From the NCBI GenBank assembly GCA_947500575.1, contig CANMSI010000001.1:1-64000 (forward strand): a stretch of 64,000 nucleotides of DNA. Direction: 5' to 3'. Below the pieces are notes generated by a model, which ran no database searches, was not told where the DNA came from, and was given only the letters and a program-made list of their open reading frames with translations. Of this stretch, positions 23,612-31,697 are shown piece by piece. The stretch's first letter is position 1, and the number at the start of each line of letters is the position of its first letter. The stretch comes from an uncultured Flavobacteriaceae bacterium. Lineage in GTDB: Bacteria; Bacteroidota; Bacteroidia; Flavobacteriales; Flavobacteriaceae. Made by a program: the position numbers and the translations under genes.

Positions 23612-24268
23612 TCAATTGGCTTTGAAATATCGTGCTAGAATATCATCGATACTCTTAATCGATTTCTTAGCCCATTCTAAGCGTATTCCTTGTTTATCGA
23701 TCTCAGAAAGTTGCCAATCTAAATCACTATCTCTCAACTGAGTAGAAAGCTCTTGAAGTAAAATCGCCGCAGAAACCGAAATATTTAAACTGGCTGTAAA
23801 ACCTATCATAGGTATCTTTAAAAAGCCATCGGCTGCTTCCAAAACTTCCGTACTTAAGCCTTCTTTTTCGGTACCGAAAAAAAGAGCAGTTTTTTGATCT
23901 ATCTTAAAATCTTTTAATAAACAAGAATCGTTATGAGGGGTAGTAGCAATGATTTGATACCCTTTTTGTCTTAGCGTAGCAATGCAATCTTTGGTAGTTG
24001 AATGTCTATGAACATCTACCCATTGTTGTGCTCCCATGGCTATATTCTTGTCCAAACGTTCACCAAACCTATTTTCAATCACATGTGCTTCCTGGACACC
24101 AAAAACCTCGCAACTTCGAATAACTGCACTTGTATTATGCAGTTGAAATACGTCTTCAATGGCTACGGTAATATACCTACTCCGCTTTTCCAATACCTGT
24201 AAAAAACGTTGTTTCCGTTCTTCGGTAAGAAACCCTTCTAAATAAGATAGCAATTGCAGATCGATCAT
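23612..24268 (-). CDS. trmH: tRNA (guanosine-2'-O-)-methyltransferase, TrmH type
   Basis: 218 residues. SPOUT-class methyltransferase motifs: N-T-S-A-V-I-R-S (motif 1, R for catalysis), L-F-F-G-T-E-K-E-G-L-S (motif 2) and I-P-M-I-G-F-T-A-S-L-N-I-S-V-S-A-A (motif 3, the knot that binds S-adenosylmethionine). The length and N-terminal helices match TrmH, which makes Gm18 in the tRNA D-loop, better than the larger rRNA enzyme RlmB. It is divergent from the sirtuin gene across 86 bases. Confidence 0.92.
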   Translation of the reverse strand: MIDLQLLSYLEGFLTEERKQRFLQVLEKRSRYITVAIEDVFQLHNTSAVIRSCEVFGVQEAHVIENRFGERLDKNIAMGAQQWVDVHRHSTTKDCIATLRQKGYQIIATTPHNDSCLLKDFKIDQKTALFFGTEKEGLSTEVLEAADGFLKIPMIGFTASLNISVSAAILLQELSTQLRDSDLDWQLSEIDKQGIRLEWAKKSIKSIDDILARYFKAN

Positions 24269-24354
24269 AAATCGAATATAATAAAAAAGAAAAAAATGTA
24301 CCTTTAAACTAATAGTCTCTTAAATAACTTAAATACTATGAAAAAACCCTGCCT

Positions 24355-25050
24355 ATGAAATCAAACATCGTTGTTCTAACGGGGGCTGGAATAAGTGCCG
24401 AAAGTGGAATTAATACCTTCAGAGGCAGTAATGGTCTCTGGGAAGGACATGACATCATGGAAGTAGCTTCACCTCAAGGGTTTGCAAAAAACCCTGAATT
24501 AGTGCTCCACTTTTACAACCAGCGTAGAAAACAACTTTTCGAAGTCTTTCCCAATAAAGCGCATAAAGCTCTTGTAGACCTCGAACCGTATTACGATGTT
24601 TCCATTATTACCCAAAATGTGGATGATTTACATGAAAAAGCAGGTAGTTCTCAAGTATTGCATTTGCATGGAGAACTCTTAAAGGTTAGAAGTACTTATG
24701 ATGAAAGTGTGGTTTTACACTGGGAAAAAGACTTATTATTGGGTGATGTTTGTGAAAACGGATCTCAATTAAGACCTCATATCGTATGGTTTGGTGAACA
24801 AGTACCCTTGTTAAATAGTGCCGTTGAAATTACACAAACCGCAGATATATTAATTATCATAGGCACTTCAATGCAGGTGTACCCTGCAGCAAGTCTTATA
24901 GGATATGTGCAGTCGCAAACTCCTATCTACTTTATTGACCCCAAACCCTCTGTGCAAAAATCCGATTTTAATAACTTAACAATTATTCCTACGACCGCAG
25001 TAGAAGGAGTTCCTATTCTGGCTTCAAAGCTGATTGATACTGTTTCCTAG
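24355..25050 (+). CDS. SIR2 family NAD-dependent protein deacylase lacking the zinc cysteines
   Basis: 231 residues. The Rossmann NAD site has G-A-G-I-S-A-E-S-G-I-N-T-F-R; Q87-N88-V89-D90 and catalytic H105 follow. Y54 and R57 (F-Y-N-Q-R-R) match the pair that selects succinyl and malonyl lysines in class III sirtuins such as CobB and SIRT5. The protein contains a single cysteine (C133), so the four-cysteine zinc site of ordinary sirtuins is absent. It should act in the cytoplasm on acylated lysines. Its 3' end overlaps the haem-binding gene by 38 bases, tail to tail. Confidence 0.92.
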   Translation: MKSNIVVLTGAGISAESGINTFRGSNGLWEGHDIMEVASPQGFAKNPELVLHFYNQRRKQLFEVFPNKAHKALVDLEPYYDVSIITQNVDDLHEKAGSSQVLHLHGELLKVRSTYDESVVLHWEKDLLLGDVCENGSQLRPHIVWFGEQVPLLNSAVEITQTADILIIIGTSMQVYPAASLIGYVQSQTPIYFIDPKPSVQKSDFNNLTIIPTTAVEGVPILASKLIDTVS

Positions 25051-25492
25051 TATTTTGTACCCACTGCACAATGGCTTGCTTTTGAGCATCCGTTAAATTT
25101 GCCTCTGCATGTGTCCATGTATATTCATTTAGTGGCATTTCTCCACCCTCAATCATTTCTGCTACCTCTTCCAATTTATGATCCTTCTTTTTAGCAGTAT
25201 AGGTATCCCATTCTGAAAAATTCAAATGTCCTTTTCCGTGATCTATATGATCTGCTAACCAATAAGAGACGGGTGCAATATTATTATACCAAGGATAAAT
25301 TGTCTGATTGCTATGGCAATCATAACAGCTTTGTTGCAATAGTAATTCTACTTCTTCAGAAGGTTTTGTATCTGAAATAAAACTCGTTAAATGATTTGCA
25401 TCTTCTGTTGTATTTTTTTCAGGTCTGTAAAACTGCATGCCGATGAACACCACCAATAAAAGAACTGCAATTTTCTTTACTATTTTCGTCAA
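25013..25492 (-). CDS. Haem-binding domain protein with one C-x-x-C-H site
   Basis: 159 residues. An N-terminal hydrophobic segment (7-22) serves as signal anchor. C56-Y-D-C59-H60 is a covalent c-type haem attachment motif, followed by N-Q-T-I-Y-P-W-Y-N-N-I-A-P-V-S-Y-W, the pattern of the Haem_bd domain found in Bacteroidetes. The cytochrome-like domain should lie in the periplasm. The expected distal ligand is not obvious; electron transfer partners are not encoded nearby. The coding end runs 38 bases into the sirtuin gene on the other strand. Confidence 0.88.
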   Translation of the reverse strand: MTKIVKKIAVLLLVVFIGMQFYRPEKNTTEDANHLTSFISDTKPSEEVELLLQQSCYDCHSNQTIYPWYNNIAPVSYWLADHIDHGKGHLNFSEWDTYTAKKKDHKLEEVAEMIEGGEMPLNEYTWTHAEANLTDAQKQAIVQWVQNTRKQYQSALKPE

Positions 25493-25531
25493 TATATTTT
25501 TATACTTTTATCTACCTAATGTACAAAAATT

Positions 25532-26101
25532 ATGACTACCAAAGAGTTGTACGAAGCCCTGAACTATGTGGATCATTCAAGAGAAAAACGAATGGTTATG
25601 GCAAAGTTGGTATTAAATAATCCTGATTTAGTACGTCCCTTAATAGAAATAGTTTTTCAATTAGACGATCCTATTTCCTGTAAAGCCGCCTGGGTATTAG
25701 AATTTACTTCTAAGAAAAGTCTTCCCTTCCTATTTCCACATTTAGATTACTTTACCCAATATATGGGGCAGGTTCACCTTCAACCCGCAGTGAGGCCTAT
25801 GGCCAAAATATGTGAAAATCTTATGCTCGCCTATTTCTCTACGACGAAAAACGAAACCCAAAAAAACCTAACAGATGAACATTTAGAGCGTATAACCACG
25901 GCTTGTTTTGATTGGCTCATTGGCAACCATAAAGTGGCTCCAAAAGCATATTCCATGACCAGTTTATATCTCCTTGGAACCCGATACGATTGGATACATC
26001 CGGAATTACAATTGGTTTTAGAACAAAATTACGCTGCAGGAAGTGCAGCTTACAAAGCCAGGGCCAGACACGCACTAGCAAAAATTAAAAAAAGGTCTTA
26101 G
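25532..26101 (+). CDS. Conserved helical protein of unknown function upstream of purB
   Basis: 189 residues, soluble, no signal peptide, rich in predicted helices arranged as HEAT-like pairs (L-V-R-P-L-I-E-I-V-F-Q-L-D-D-P-I-S-C-K-A-A-W-V-L-E is split over two helices, and A-R-A-R-H-A-L-A-K-I at the end). I recognise it as a flavobacterial conserved protein that tends to sit before purB, and homologues may carry the label adenylosuccinate lyase by position only. No lyase signature is present in it. It may act as a scaffold or adaptor; no function can be claimed. The purB start is 88 bases further. Confidence 0.7.
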   Translation: MTTKELYEALNYVDHSREKRMVMAKLVLNNPDLVRPLIEIVFQLDDPISCKAAWVLEFTSKKSLPFLFPHLDYFTQYMGQVHLQPAVRPMAKICENLMLAYFSTTKNETQKNLTDEHLERITTACFDWLIGNHKVAPKAYSMTSLYLLGTRYDWIHPELQLVLEQNYAAGSAAYKARARHALAKIKKRS

Positions 26102-26189
26102 CCAACGATGCCTATATGCGGAATTCATTTAACATTAAATCATTAGTTATCCTTATCTTTGCCCCTTTCCAAAAACTAATTACTCAAGG

Positions 26190-27533
26190 ATGTCATTATA
26201 CCCATTAAACGCCATATCTCCTATTGACGGACGCTACAGAACGAAGGCCTCACAGCTAGCTTCTTTTTTTTCAGAGGAAGCTTTGATTAAATATCGAGTT
26301 AAAGTAGAAATTGAATACTTCATTGCCCTTTGTGAAATACCACTTCCTCAGCTAAATGATTTTGATCCGTCTTTGTTTAGTGATCTCAGAGCTATCTATC
26401 AGGATTTTACAACAGAAGATGCACAAGCAATTAAAGAGATTGAAAAAGTAACCAACCATGATGTTAAGGCTGTTGAGTATTTTATTAAAGAAAAATTTGA
26501 TCTTCTTGGCTTACATGAGTTTAAAGAATTCATTCATTTTGGACTTACCTCTCAGGATATTAATAATACAGCCGTACCGCTTTCTGTAAAAGATGCAATG
26601 AACGAGGTATATGTTCCCATGTATCTAGAAGTACTTGAGAAGTTAAAAGAACTATCAGAAGAATGGAAAGCTATTCCAATGCTTGCTCGTACCCATGGGC
26701 AGCCAGCATCTCCAACAAGGTTGGGAAAAGAAGTTGCTGTTTTCACAGAACGTTTAAAGGAACAGTTTAACTTACTCAATGACATTCCTAGTGCTGCCAA
26801 ATTTGGAGGAGCCACCGGGAATTTTAATGCTCATAAAGTTGCATATCCAGATATTGATTGGAAACAATTTGGACAAGAATTTGTACAAGGAAAACTAGGT
26901 TTACATCATTCCTTTCCTACCACTCAAATAGAGCATTATGACCACCTAGCAGCGCTCTTCGATACTTTGAAACGCATTAATACAATAATATTAGACTTAG
27001 ATAGAGATTTTTGGACCTATGTTTCCATGGATTATTTTAAACAGAAAATCAAAAAAGGAGAGGTAGGATCATCTGCTATGCCGCATAAAGTAAACCCTAT
27101 TGATTTTGAAAATTCTGAGGGCAACTTAGGAATTGCCAATGCGCTCTTTGAACATCTTGCCGCCAAATTACCTGTTTCTCGGTTGCAGCGAGATTTAACA
27201 GACAGTACTGTTTTACGCAATGTTGGAGTTCCTTTTGCACATACTATTATTGCTTTTCAAGCCACGCTTAAGGGTTTAAATAAATTACTTCTTAACGCTG
27301 ATAAGTTTGCGCAAGATTTGGAAAATAACTGGGCTGTGGTTGCTGAAGCAATTCAAACTATTTTAAGGAGGGAAGCCTATCCAAATCCCTATGAGGCTTT
27401 AAAAGGTTTAACTAGAACCAATGAAAAGATTAATCAACAATCCATTGCTAGCTTTATAGAAACGCTTGAAATTTCTGATACCATAAAAGAAGAATTAAAA
27501 GCGATTACCCCTTCCAACTATACAGGTATCTAA
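26190..27533 (+). CDS. purB: Adenylosuccinate lyase
   Basis: 447 residues. PurB acts twice in purine synthesis, releasing fumarate from SAICAR and from adenylosuccinate. The fumarase-superfamily signature S-S-A-M-P-H-K-V-N-P-I-D-F-E-N-S-E-G-N is intact and carries the catalytic serine loop; T-H-G-Q-P-A-S-P and T-S-Q-D-I-N-N-T supply the other active-site strands. The length matches the E. coli-type enzyme. A TATCTTTG box (26154-26161) is a candidate -7 element without a clear -33 TTG. The stop codon overlaps the next start in the form TAATG. Confidence 0.97.
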   Translation: MSLYPLNAISPIDGRYRTKASQLASFFSEEALIKYRVKVEIEYFIALCEIPLPQLNDFDPSLFSDLRAIYQDFTTEDAQAIKEIEKVTNHDVKAVEYFIKEKFDLLGLHEFKEFIHFGLTSQDINNTAVPLSVKDAMNEVYVPMYLEVLEKLKELSEEWKAIPMLARTHGQPASPTRLGKEVAVFTERLKEQFNLLNDIPSAAKFGGATGNFNAHKVAYPDIDWKQFGQEFVQGKLGLHHSFPTTQIEHYDHLAALFDTLKRINTIILDLDRDFWTYVSMDYFKQKIKKGEVGSSAMPHKVNPIDFENSEGNLGIANALFEHLAAKLPVSRLQRDLTDSTVLRNVGVPFAHTIIAFQATLKGLNKLLLNADKFAQDLENNWAVVAEAIQTILRREAYPNPYEALKGLTRTNEKINQQSIASFIETLEISDTIKEELKAITPSNYTGI

Positions 27534-27715
27534 TGATTCGGATGCGCTACATGTTTCTGATTGCAGGTATCATTTTATATGGGATTGGTATTCTGCTTCG
27601 CATTCTTCATTGGGAATTTGGTTTTATTACTGGGCACCTTCTCTACTACATTGGAATAGGCTGTATTTTTACATTTATTCTAATACTACTATACAAAATG
27701 AAAAAAGACCGCTAA
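27533..27715 (+). CDS. Small membrane protein translationally coupled to purB
   Basis: 60 residues with two hydrophobic helices (about 6-26 and 33-53) and a basic end (K-M-K-K-D-R). The linker L-R-I-L-H-W-E-F-G-F resembles the K-I-M-H-W type motif found in GldL-like and related small flavobacterial membrane proteins, but the protein is too short for GldL. The ATG shares its first base with the purB stop (TAATG), arguing for a real, coupled gene. A start at M4 or M6 is also possible. Function unknown. Confidence 0.65.
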   Translation: MIRMRYMFLIAGIILYGIGILLRILHWEFGFITGHLLYYIGIGCIFTFILILLYKMKKDR

Positions 27716-27728
27716 AAAGCGGTCTTTT
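27703..27728. terminator. Bidirectional terminator between the purB operon and the mscS gene
   Basis: AAAAGACCGCT, a loop of four A residues and AGCGGTCTTTT form an eleven-pair perfect stem. A and T runs flank it on both sides, so it can end transcription of both converging units. The left arm includes the last codons of the small membrane protein. Confidence 0.88.
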
Positions 27729-27748
27729 AATATGTATGATACTATAAA

Positions 27749-28564
27749 TTATCCTTCTTTCTGTATTTCAACAGCATGTGGGTAAGGTATTTCAATACCT
27801 GCCTTATCCAAGGCTAACTTGCAATTCTCTAAGGTTGCAAAATATACATCCCAATAATCTTCTGGCTTACAGAAAGGGCGTACAGCAAAATCGACCGAGC
27901 TATCTCCTAAGTTTGAAACATTAACAGATGGTGCCGGATCCTTTAATACTTGAGGATTACTGGTAAGTACCTCCAAAAGAACTTCTTTGGCTTCCTTTAT
28001 ATCTTCTCCATAGCCAACTCCAATAGTCGTATCTACTCGCATCATACCTTCTGCCGTATAATTAACAATATTTCCATTGGCCATGGCTCCATTAGGTACA
28101 ATGGTTAATTTGTTATCTGGTGTAACCAATTTGGTGGTGAAAATCTCTATTTCCTTAACAACGCCTAAAGCCCCTTGAGCTTCTATTAAATCGCCAATTT
28201 TATAAGGTTTGAATATCAATAATAAAACCCCGCCTGCAAAGTTCGAGAGAGACCCCTGTAAGGCCAAACCAATAGCCAAACCTGCTGCTGCTATAACCGC
28301 TGCCAAACTAGTGGTTTCAATACCCAAGGTGGATATCACAGTGATGATCAGGAAGATCTTAAGAGCCCATGAAATTAGATTAAGTAAAAACTTTTGTAAG
28401 GATTCTTCGTATTTACTTTTGGCCATCATTTTTCCAGTAGCTTTCACTATTTTTTTGATAACCCATGAACCAATAAGGTATATGAGAATTGCCGTAATAA
28501 GTTTGGGTCCAAATTCTTTGGCCAATTCAATTCCGTAATTAATCCATTCTTGTGCTTTTTCCAT
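27749..28564 (-). CDS. Small-conductance mechanosensitive channel (MscS family)
   Basis: 271 residues, close to E. coli MscS (286). Three membrane helices are predicted; the pore helix has the family pattern A-A-A-G-L-A-I-G-L-A-L-Q-G-S-L-S-N-F-A-G-G, with glycine/alanine packing. The beta domain (F-K-P-Y-K-I-G-D-L-I-E, then I-V-P-N-G-A-M) and the C-terminal alpha/beta cage follow. The protein opens under membrane tension to release osmolytes after hypo-osmotic shock. It is transcribed alone between two terminators. Confidence 0.95.
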   Translation of the reverse strand: MEKAQEWINYGIELAKEFGPKLITAILIYLIGSWVIKKIVKATGKMMAKSKYEESLQKFLLNLISWALKIFLIITVISTLGIETTSLAAVIAAAGLAIGLALQGSLSNFAGGVLLLIFKPYKIGDLIEAQGALGVVKEIEIFTTKLVTPDNKLTIVPNGAMANGNIVNYTAEGMMRVDTTIGVGYGEDIKEAKEVLLEVLTSNPQVLKDPAPSVNVSNLGDSSVDFAVRPFCKPEDYWDVYFATLENCKLALDKAGIEIPYPHAVEIQKEG

Positions 28565-28675
28565 AATGTTCTTAAGTGTTAGTGTTTAAATACAATTAGC
28601 TGTTTAATATAGTATTTTGACACCAAAGTTCATATCAATGTCACTTCTTTGTCTAATTATTTTAAATTATTTAAC

Positions 28676-28712
28676 AAAAAAATCCTGCATCAAACAAAGT
28701 TGATACAGGATT
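28676..28712 (-). terminator. Terminator of the sigma/DUF4252 operon
   Basis: AATCCTG-ATCAA and TTGAT-CAGGATT arms with one mismatch make a 12-pair stem; on the minus strand it is followed by seven T residues (complement of 28676-28682). It lies 29 bases beyond the last DUF4252 stop. Confidence 0.85.
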
Positions 28713-28740
28713 ATCTATTTTTTATGATACCTAGGAAATA

Positions 28741-29280
28741 CTAACCTTTTAAAAACTTCCCAATTTCACCTAGGCCTTCTCCTTGGTAATCAGATTTTTG
28801 GATAGCCTGAAGTAATTGCACAATATATGCAGGGTTCATATCGTCTCCTAATACTCTAATGACCGCAAAACCGCTCTCATCACTATTACCATAAATAATC
28901 ACCTCATCTATCGCATCATCGTCACCCAAGTATTTAATAACACCTTTGCCATAGCTAGAATTTAATTTCATTAATTCCGTATAGTCTTCATTTTTTAAAA
29001 TAGCAGTGACTTTTGACTTTTCAGCTTTGTACATCGCTACATTATCCGTTGTTTTCCGAAATGCTAATACATTTAGTTTACGCAAAGATTTTAAGGCAGT
29101 AGCCTCTCCTTCCGTAAGGTCTGCTTCTTCTAAATTTAGAATACTAGTGGGTACATCTACTAATAAAAAGTTTGGATTCTCCGAACTGTCTACATAATAC
29201 TCTTGAAGACTTTGGGTAGATGAACATCCTGAAAGTCCCAATAATAAGGCTATTGCTATGATGGAAAGTTTAATTTTCAT
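28741..29280 (-). CDS. DUF4252 lipoprotein
   Basis: 179 residues with a lipobox L-S-G-C (C19). The mature part fits the DUF4252 family: paired helices around L-K-S-L-R-K-L-N-V-L-A-F and a strand region D-D-A-I-D-E-V-I-I-Y-G-N. It differs clearly from its two DUF4252 neighbours, being a lipoprotein and lacking their S-K-x-M-F segment. Function unknown. It is the last gene downstream of an ECF sigma factor and anti-sigma pair and is separated from the next DUF4252 gene by 104 bases containing a hairpin. Confidence 0.85.
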   Translation of the reverse strand: MKIKLSIIAIALLLGLSGCSSTQSLQEYYVDSSENPNFLLVDVPTSILNLEEADLTEGEATALKSLRKLNVLAFRKTTDNVAMYKAEKSKVTAILKNEDYTELMKLNSSYGKGVIKYLGDDDAIDEVIIYGNSDESGFAVIRVLGDDMNPAYIVQLLQAIQKSDYQGEGLGEIGKFLKG

Positions 29281-29317
29281 AATCTCGTTATTTGATGATT
29301 AAAGCATTGTTTTAATA

Positions 29318-29358
29318 AACAACAGTTGCTTGTTAATGAAGAACGAACAACTGCTGTT
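29318..29358 (-). promoter_or_regulatory. Hairpin between DUF4252 genes
   Basis: AACAACAGTTG and CAACTGCTGTT pair except for two central mismatches, around an 19-base loop. No T run follows, so it is more likely an RNA processing or stability element than a terminator. Confidence 0.35.
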
Positions 29359-29384
29359 ATTTGCAATGATGATCTCTTTTCTAA

Positions 29385-29927
29385 TTACTTTTTGTGCGCT
29401 CTTTTTAAATCTTTGGGCAAGTCCATTTTGTCCGTAAGGGCTCCTATCTTTGCCAAATCAATATCGCCTTTTAAAGATAATAACACGGTCTCAAATTTAT
29501 GCTCATCAATTTTCAACTTAGACTCACTTAAACCGGTAACAAACATTAGTAGTTCCGTAACATGGTTGTCTTTCTTACCATTCTTTATGTAAATCTTTAC
29601 ATGGGTATCTTCGTCCTTTACTCGCATTAACTCTTCTAGCTTAGAAGATTTTAGATACTTTTTTACACTTTTAAGCATATCTGCACTGGCTGCTTTGTCT
29701 TCGGTCATAAAGACTTGCAATCCGTCTAAGTTTTTAGCCATTGCGGCCAATTCTTTAGCCTCCGGATCACTATCTCCCTCCATCATTGAGGCAACTAAAT
29801 CAAACATCCCTTTGCTAATGGTCACTGTTCCTACCTTGTCCCTATCTTCAAATTCTTGAAAAATAGATTGAGAAAATCCGGTTAAAGGTACTAGGGCTAC
29901 TATAAATAATATGATTACTTTTTTCAT
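29385..29927 (-). CDS. DUF4252 exported protein (paralogue 2)
   Basis: 180 residues with a signal peptide (1-19, ending G-F-S-Q). The mature domain begins S-I-F-Q-E-F-E-D and contains V-T-I-S-K-G-M-F-D-L, L-D-G-L-Q-V-F-M-T-E-D, E-L-M-R-V-K-D-E-D-T-H-V-K-I-Y and H-V-T-E-L-L-M-F-V-T-G. These segments recur in the same order in the neighbour at 29964-30518, so the two arose by tandem duplication. A periplasmic location is expected. The domain has no known activity; genes of this family often follow sigma/anti-sigma pairs, which suggests they belong to the regulon. Confidence 0.9.
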   Translation of the reverse strand: MKKVIILFIVALVPLTGFSQSIFQEFEDRDKVGTVTISKGMFDLVASMMEGDSDPEAKELAAMAKNLDGLQVFMTEDKAASADMLKSVKKYLKSSKLEELMRVKDEDTHVKIYIKNGKKDNHVTELLMFVTGLSESKLKIDEHKFETVLLSLKGDIDLAKIGALTDKMDLPKDLKRAHKK

Positions 29928-29963
29928 GATTGATGATTTTAATAATTGATTAATACTTAATAT

Positions 29964-30518
29964 TTAGTTCTTTTTTCCTGCTTTGTTTAATTCTTGCGGT
30001 AAGTTCATCTTACTCGTAAGGGAGTTAATTTTGTTTAAATCAATATCCCCAGTAAGCGACAGTAATACGGTCTCAAAACTTCTACTAGAATCGTTCATTT
30101 CAACATTTACATTCTTAATTCCAGTAACGAACATTAGTAACTCACTTACATGATCGTCATCCTTACCACTTTTGATATAGAATTTTACATTGGCATCTTT
30201 ATCTTTGATACGCATTAATTCTTCTAAATCCGCTGTTTTTAAATACTTCGCTACTGAAGCTTTCATTTCCGCTCCAATGCTTTTATCCTCTGTAGTAAAC
30301 ACTTTTAAACTATTTACACTTTTAGCGATATCCATAAAGTCTTTTGCTTCCGGATCATCTATTTCTACATCTATTTTACTTAAGAGGTTAAACATACTCT
30401 TGCTCACTACCACAGAGGTTACTGCATCTAAATCCTCGTACTTGTCAAATAAGGATTGTGAAAATCCCATCAATGGTAATACTGCTAATACTACTATTAG
30501 TATACTCTTTTTCATCAC
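29964..30518 (-). CDS. DUF4252 exported protein (paralogue 1)
   Basis: 184 residues with a signal peptide (1-20, ending G-F-S-Q). Segments V-V-V-S-K-S-M-F-N-L-L, S-L-K-V-F-T-T-E-D, E-E-L-M-R-I-K-D-K-D and H-V-S-E-L-L-M-F-V-T-G-I line up with the downstream paralogue. The ends K-M-N-L-P-Q-E-L-N-K-A and K-M-D-L-P-K-D-L-K-R-A also match. The start codon is eight bases from the anti-sigma stop, placing it firmly in the sigma operon. Function unknown, likely a periplasmic effector or target of the sigma factor. Confidence 0.9.
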   Translation of the reverse strand: MMKKSILIVVLAVLPLMGFSQSLFDKYEDLDAVTSVVVSKSMFNLLSKIDVEIDDPEAKDFMDIAKSVNSLKVFTTEDKSIGAEMKASVAKYLKTADLEELMRIKDKDANVKFYIKSGKDDDHVSELLMFVTGIKNVNVEMNDSSRSFETVLLSLTGDIDLNKINSLTSKMNLPQELNKAGKKN

Positions 30519-30526
30519 TTTAATAT

Positions 30527-30961
30527 TTAATTGTTTTTGTAAATTTTTTGTTTTGTTTCTTCAAATTCTTTTAAATAAGCTACTTTTTCTGTTCCCTTAT
30601 TAAAATTTTCGGCTAAAAGGTTCAAAGCTTTTTTAGTTTCATTGTATGCATATCTTGCATCCGCTTCATCTTGTGCCTTTTGTTCTAGGTAATCATTACC
30701 AAAATAAATACCAAAGGCTAAAACTGCTACTGCTGCAACGGAACTCCATCTATAATAGTTTCTTCTAGGTTTTAATGGAACCTGCTTTGTAAACCGTTCT
30801 TCTTTGGCTTTGGAGAAATATTGAAACATGGGGGAATATTGTTCAAGATGTGTTGCAACACTCTCTTGTGAAAAATAAGCCCGTAATGCTTCTTCCTCAG
30901 CTACCGTAGTGGAAGCTTCGAAATATTTTTCCAACAATTCTTCAATTTTATCCAATTCCAT
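30527..30961 (-). CDS. Probable membrane anti-sigma factor
   Basis: 144 residues. Residues 1-65 are acidic and helical (E-L-D-K-I-E-E-L-L-E-K-Y-F-E at the start), a single membrane helix spans about 69-87 (W-S-S-V-A-A-V-A-V-L-A-F-G-I-Y), and a short helical tail follows. This layout, together with a 14-base overlap with the sigma gene, is that of a small one-pass anti-sigma partner. No zinc (H-x3-C-x2-C) motif is present, so it is not a ZAS-type protein. The role is inferred from position and topology. Confidence 0.78.
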   Translation of the reverse strand: MELDKIEELLEKYFEASTTVAEEEALRAYFSQESVATHLEQYSPMFQYFSKAKEERFTKQVPLKPRRNYYRWSSVAAVAVLAFGIYFGNDYLEQKAQDEADARYAYNETKKALNLLAENFNKGTEKVAYLKEFEETKQKIYKNN

Positions 30962-31457
30962 AACTATGTTTTTCAGTTAATTTATCTCTTACTATTTTTC
31001 TTGCTCTTGATAAGGCTACTCTTACAGCTGTAGGCTTCATATCGAGCATTTCTGCGATCTCTTCAAAATCGTACTCCTCTATATCTCGCAATTGAAGTAC
31101 CATTTTTTGTTGTTCGGGTAACTCCTCTAAAATCTTCTGTACCCAGTTTACACTATCTTTTGCTTCTACCTCCTTTTGTAAAGACTTATTTTCATCGGTA
31201 TAATTACTGTGTACCAATTTCAAATTTGAAGACTGTTTTGACTTTAATCGATCTAGACAAAAATTCTTTGTCATGGTCATTGCAAATGCCTCTACATTTT
31301 TATATTCTTCAATTTTGTCGTTCTTATTCCAAAGTTTTAACAAAATTTCCTGCGTGGCATCTTCAGCTTCTTCTCTAGAAACCAGCAAACGTTTTGCTAG
31401 TCTATAAAGTTTGTCTTTAAAGGGCATTACTACATTTAAAAATTCTGCCTGTTTCAT
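30948..31457 (-). CDS. ECF-type RNA polymerase sigma factor
   Basis: 169 residues with regions sigma2 (R-L-L-V-S-R-E-E-A-E-D-A-T-Q-E-I-L-L-K-L-W) and sigma4 (L-P-E-Q-Q-K-M-V-L-Q-L-R-D and E-I-A-E-M-L-D-M-K-P-T-A-V-R-V-A-L-S-R-A-R). It directs RNA polymerase to a small set of promoters once freed from its anti-sigma. It is first in the operon sigma, anti-sigma, DUF4252 x2-3, a gene order typical of Bacteroidetes stress or envelope regulons. It is divergent from the S41 protease gene (240-base gap). Confidence 0.94.
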   Translation of the reverse strand: MKQAEFLNVVMPFKDKLYRLAKRLLVSREEAEDATQEILLKLWNKNDKIEEYKNVEAFAMTMTKNFCLDRLKSKQSSNLKLVHSNYTDENKSLQKEVEAKDSVNWVQKILEELPEQQKMVLQLRDIEEYDFEEIAEMLDMKPTAVRVALSRARKIVRDKLTEKHSYGIG

Positions 31458-31697
31458 TAATCGGTTGGGTTGTTATGCAAATAATTTTTAAGCCGTTTAT
31501 ATAAGGAAGACGAAGTATAACGAATTTTGTTACAAAAAGTTTTTTATTCTTTCAGATGTAAGTAATTTAGGAACTCGTAAACTAAAGTTTTAGTAGCATA
31601 CGTAGATCTATAAGGGAAATAAGTTGTATCTCATTATTCCCTGCAATTATGGAACGATAATTGGTGTTAAAAAGAGGTATCTTAAAAAAAAGCTATT

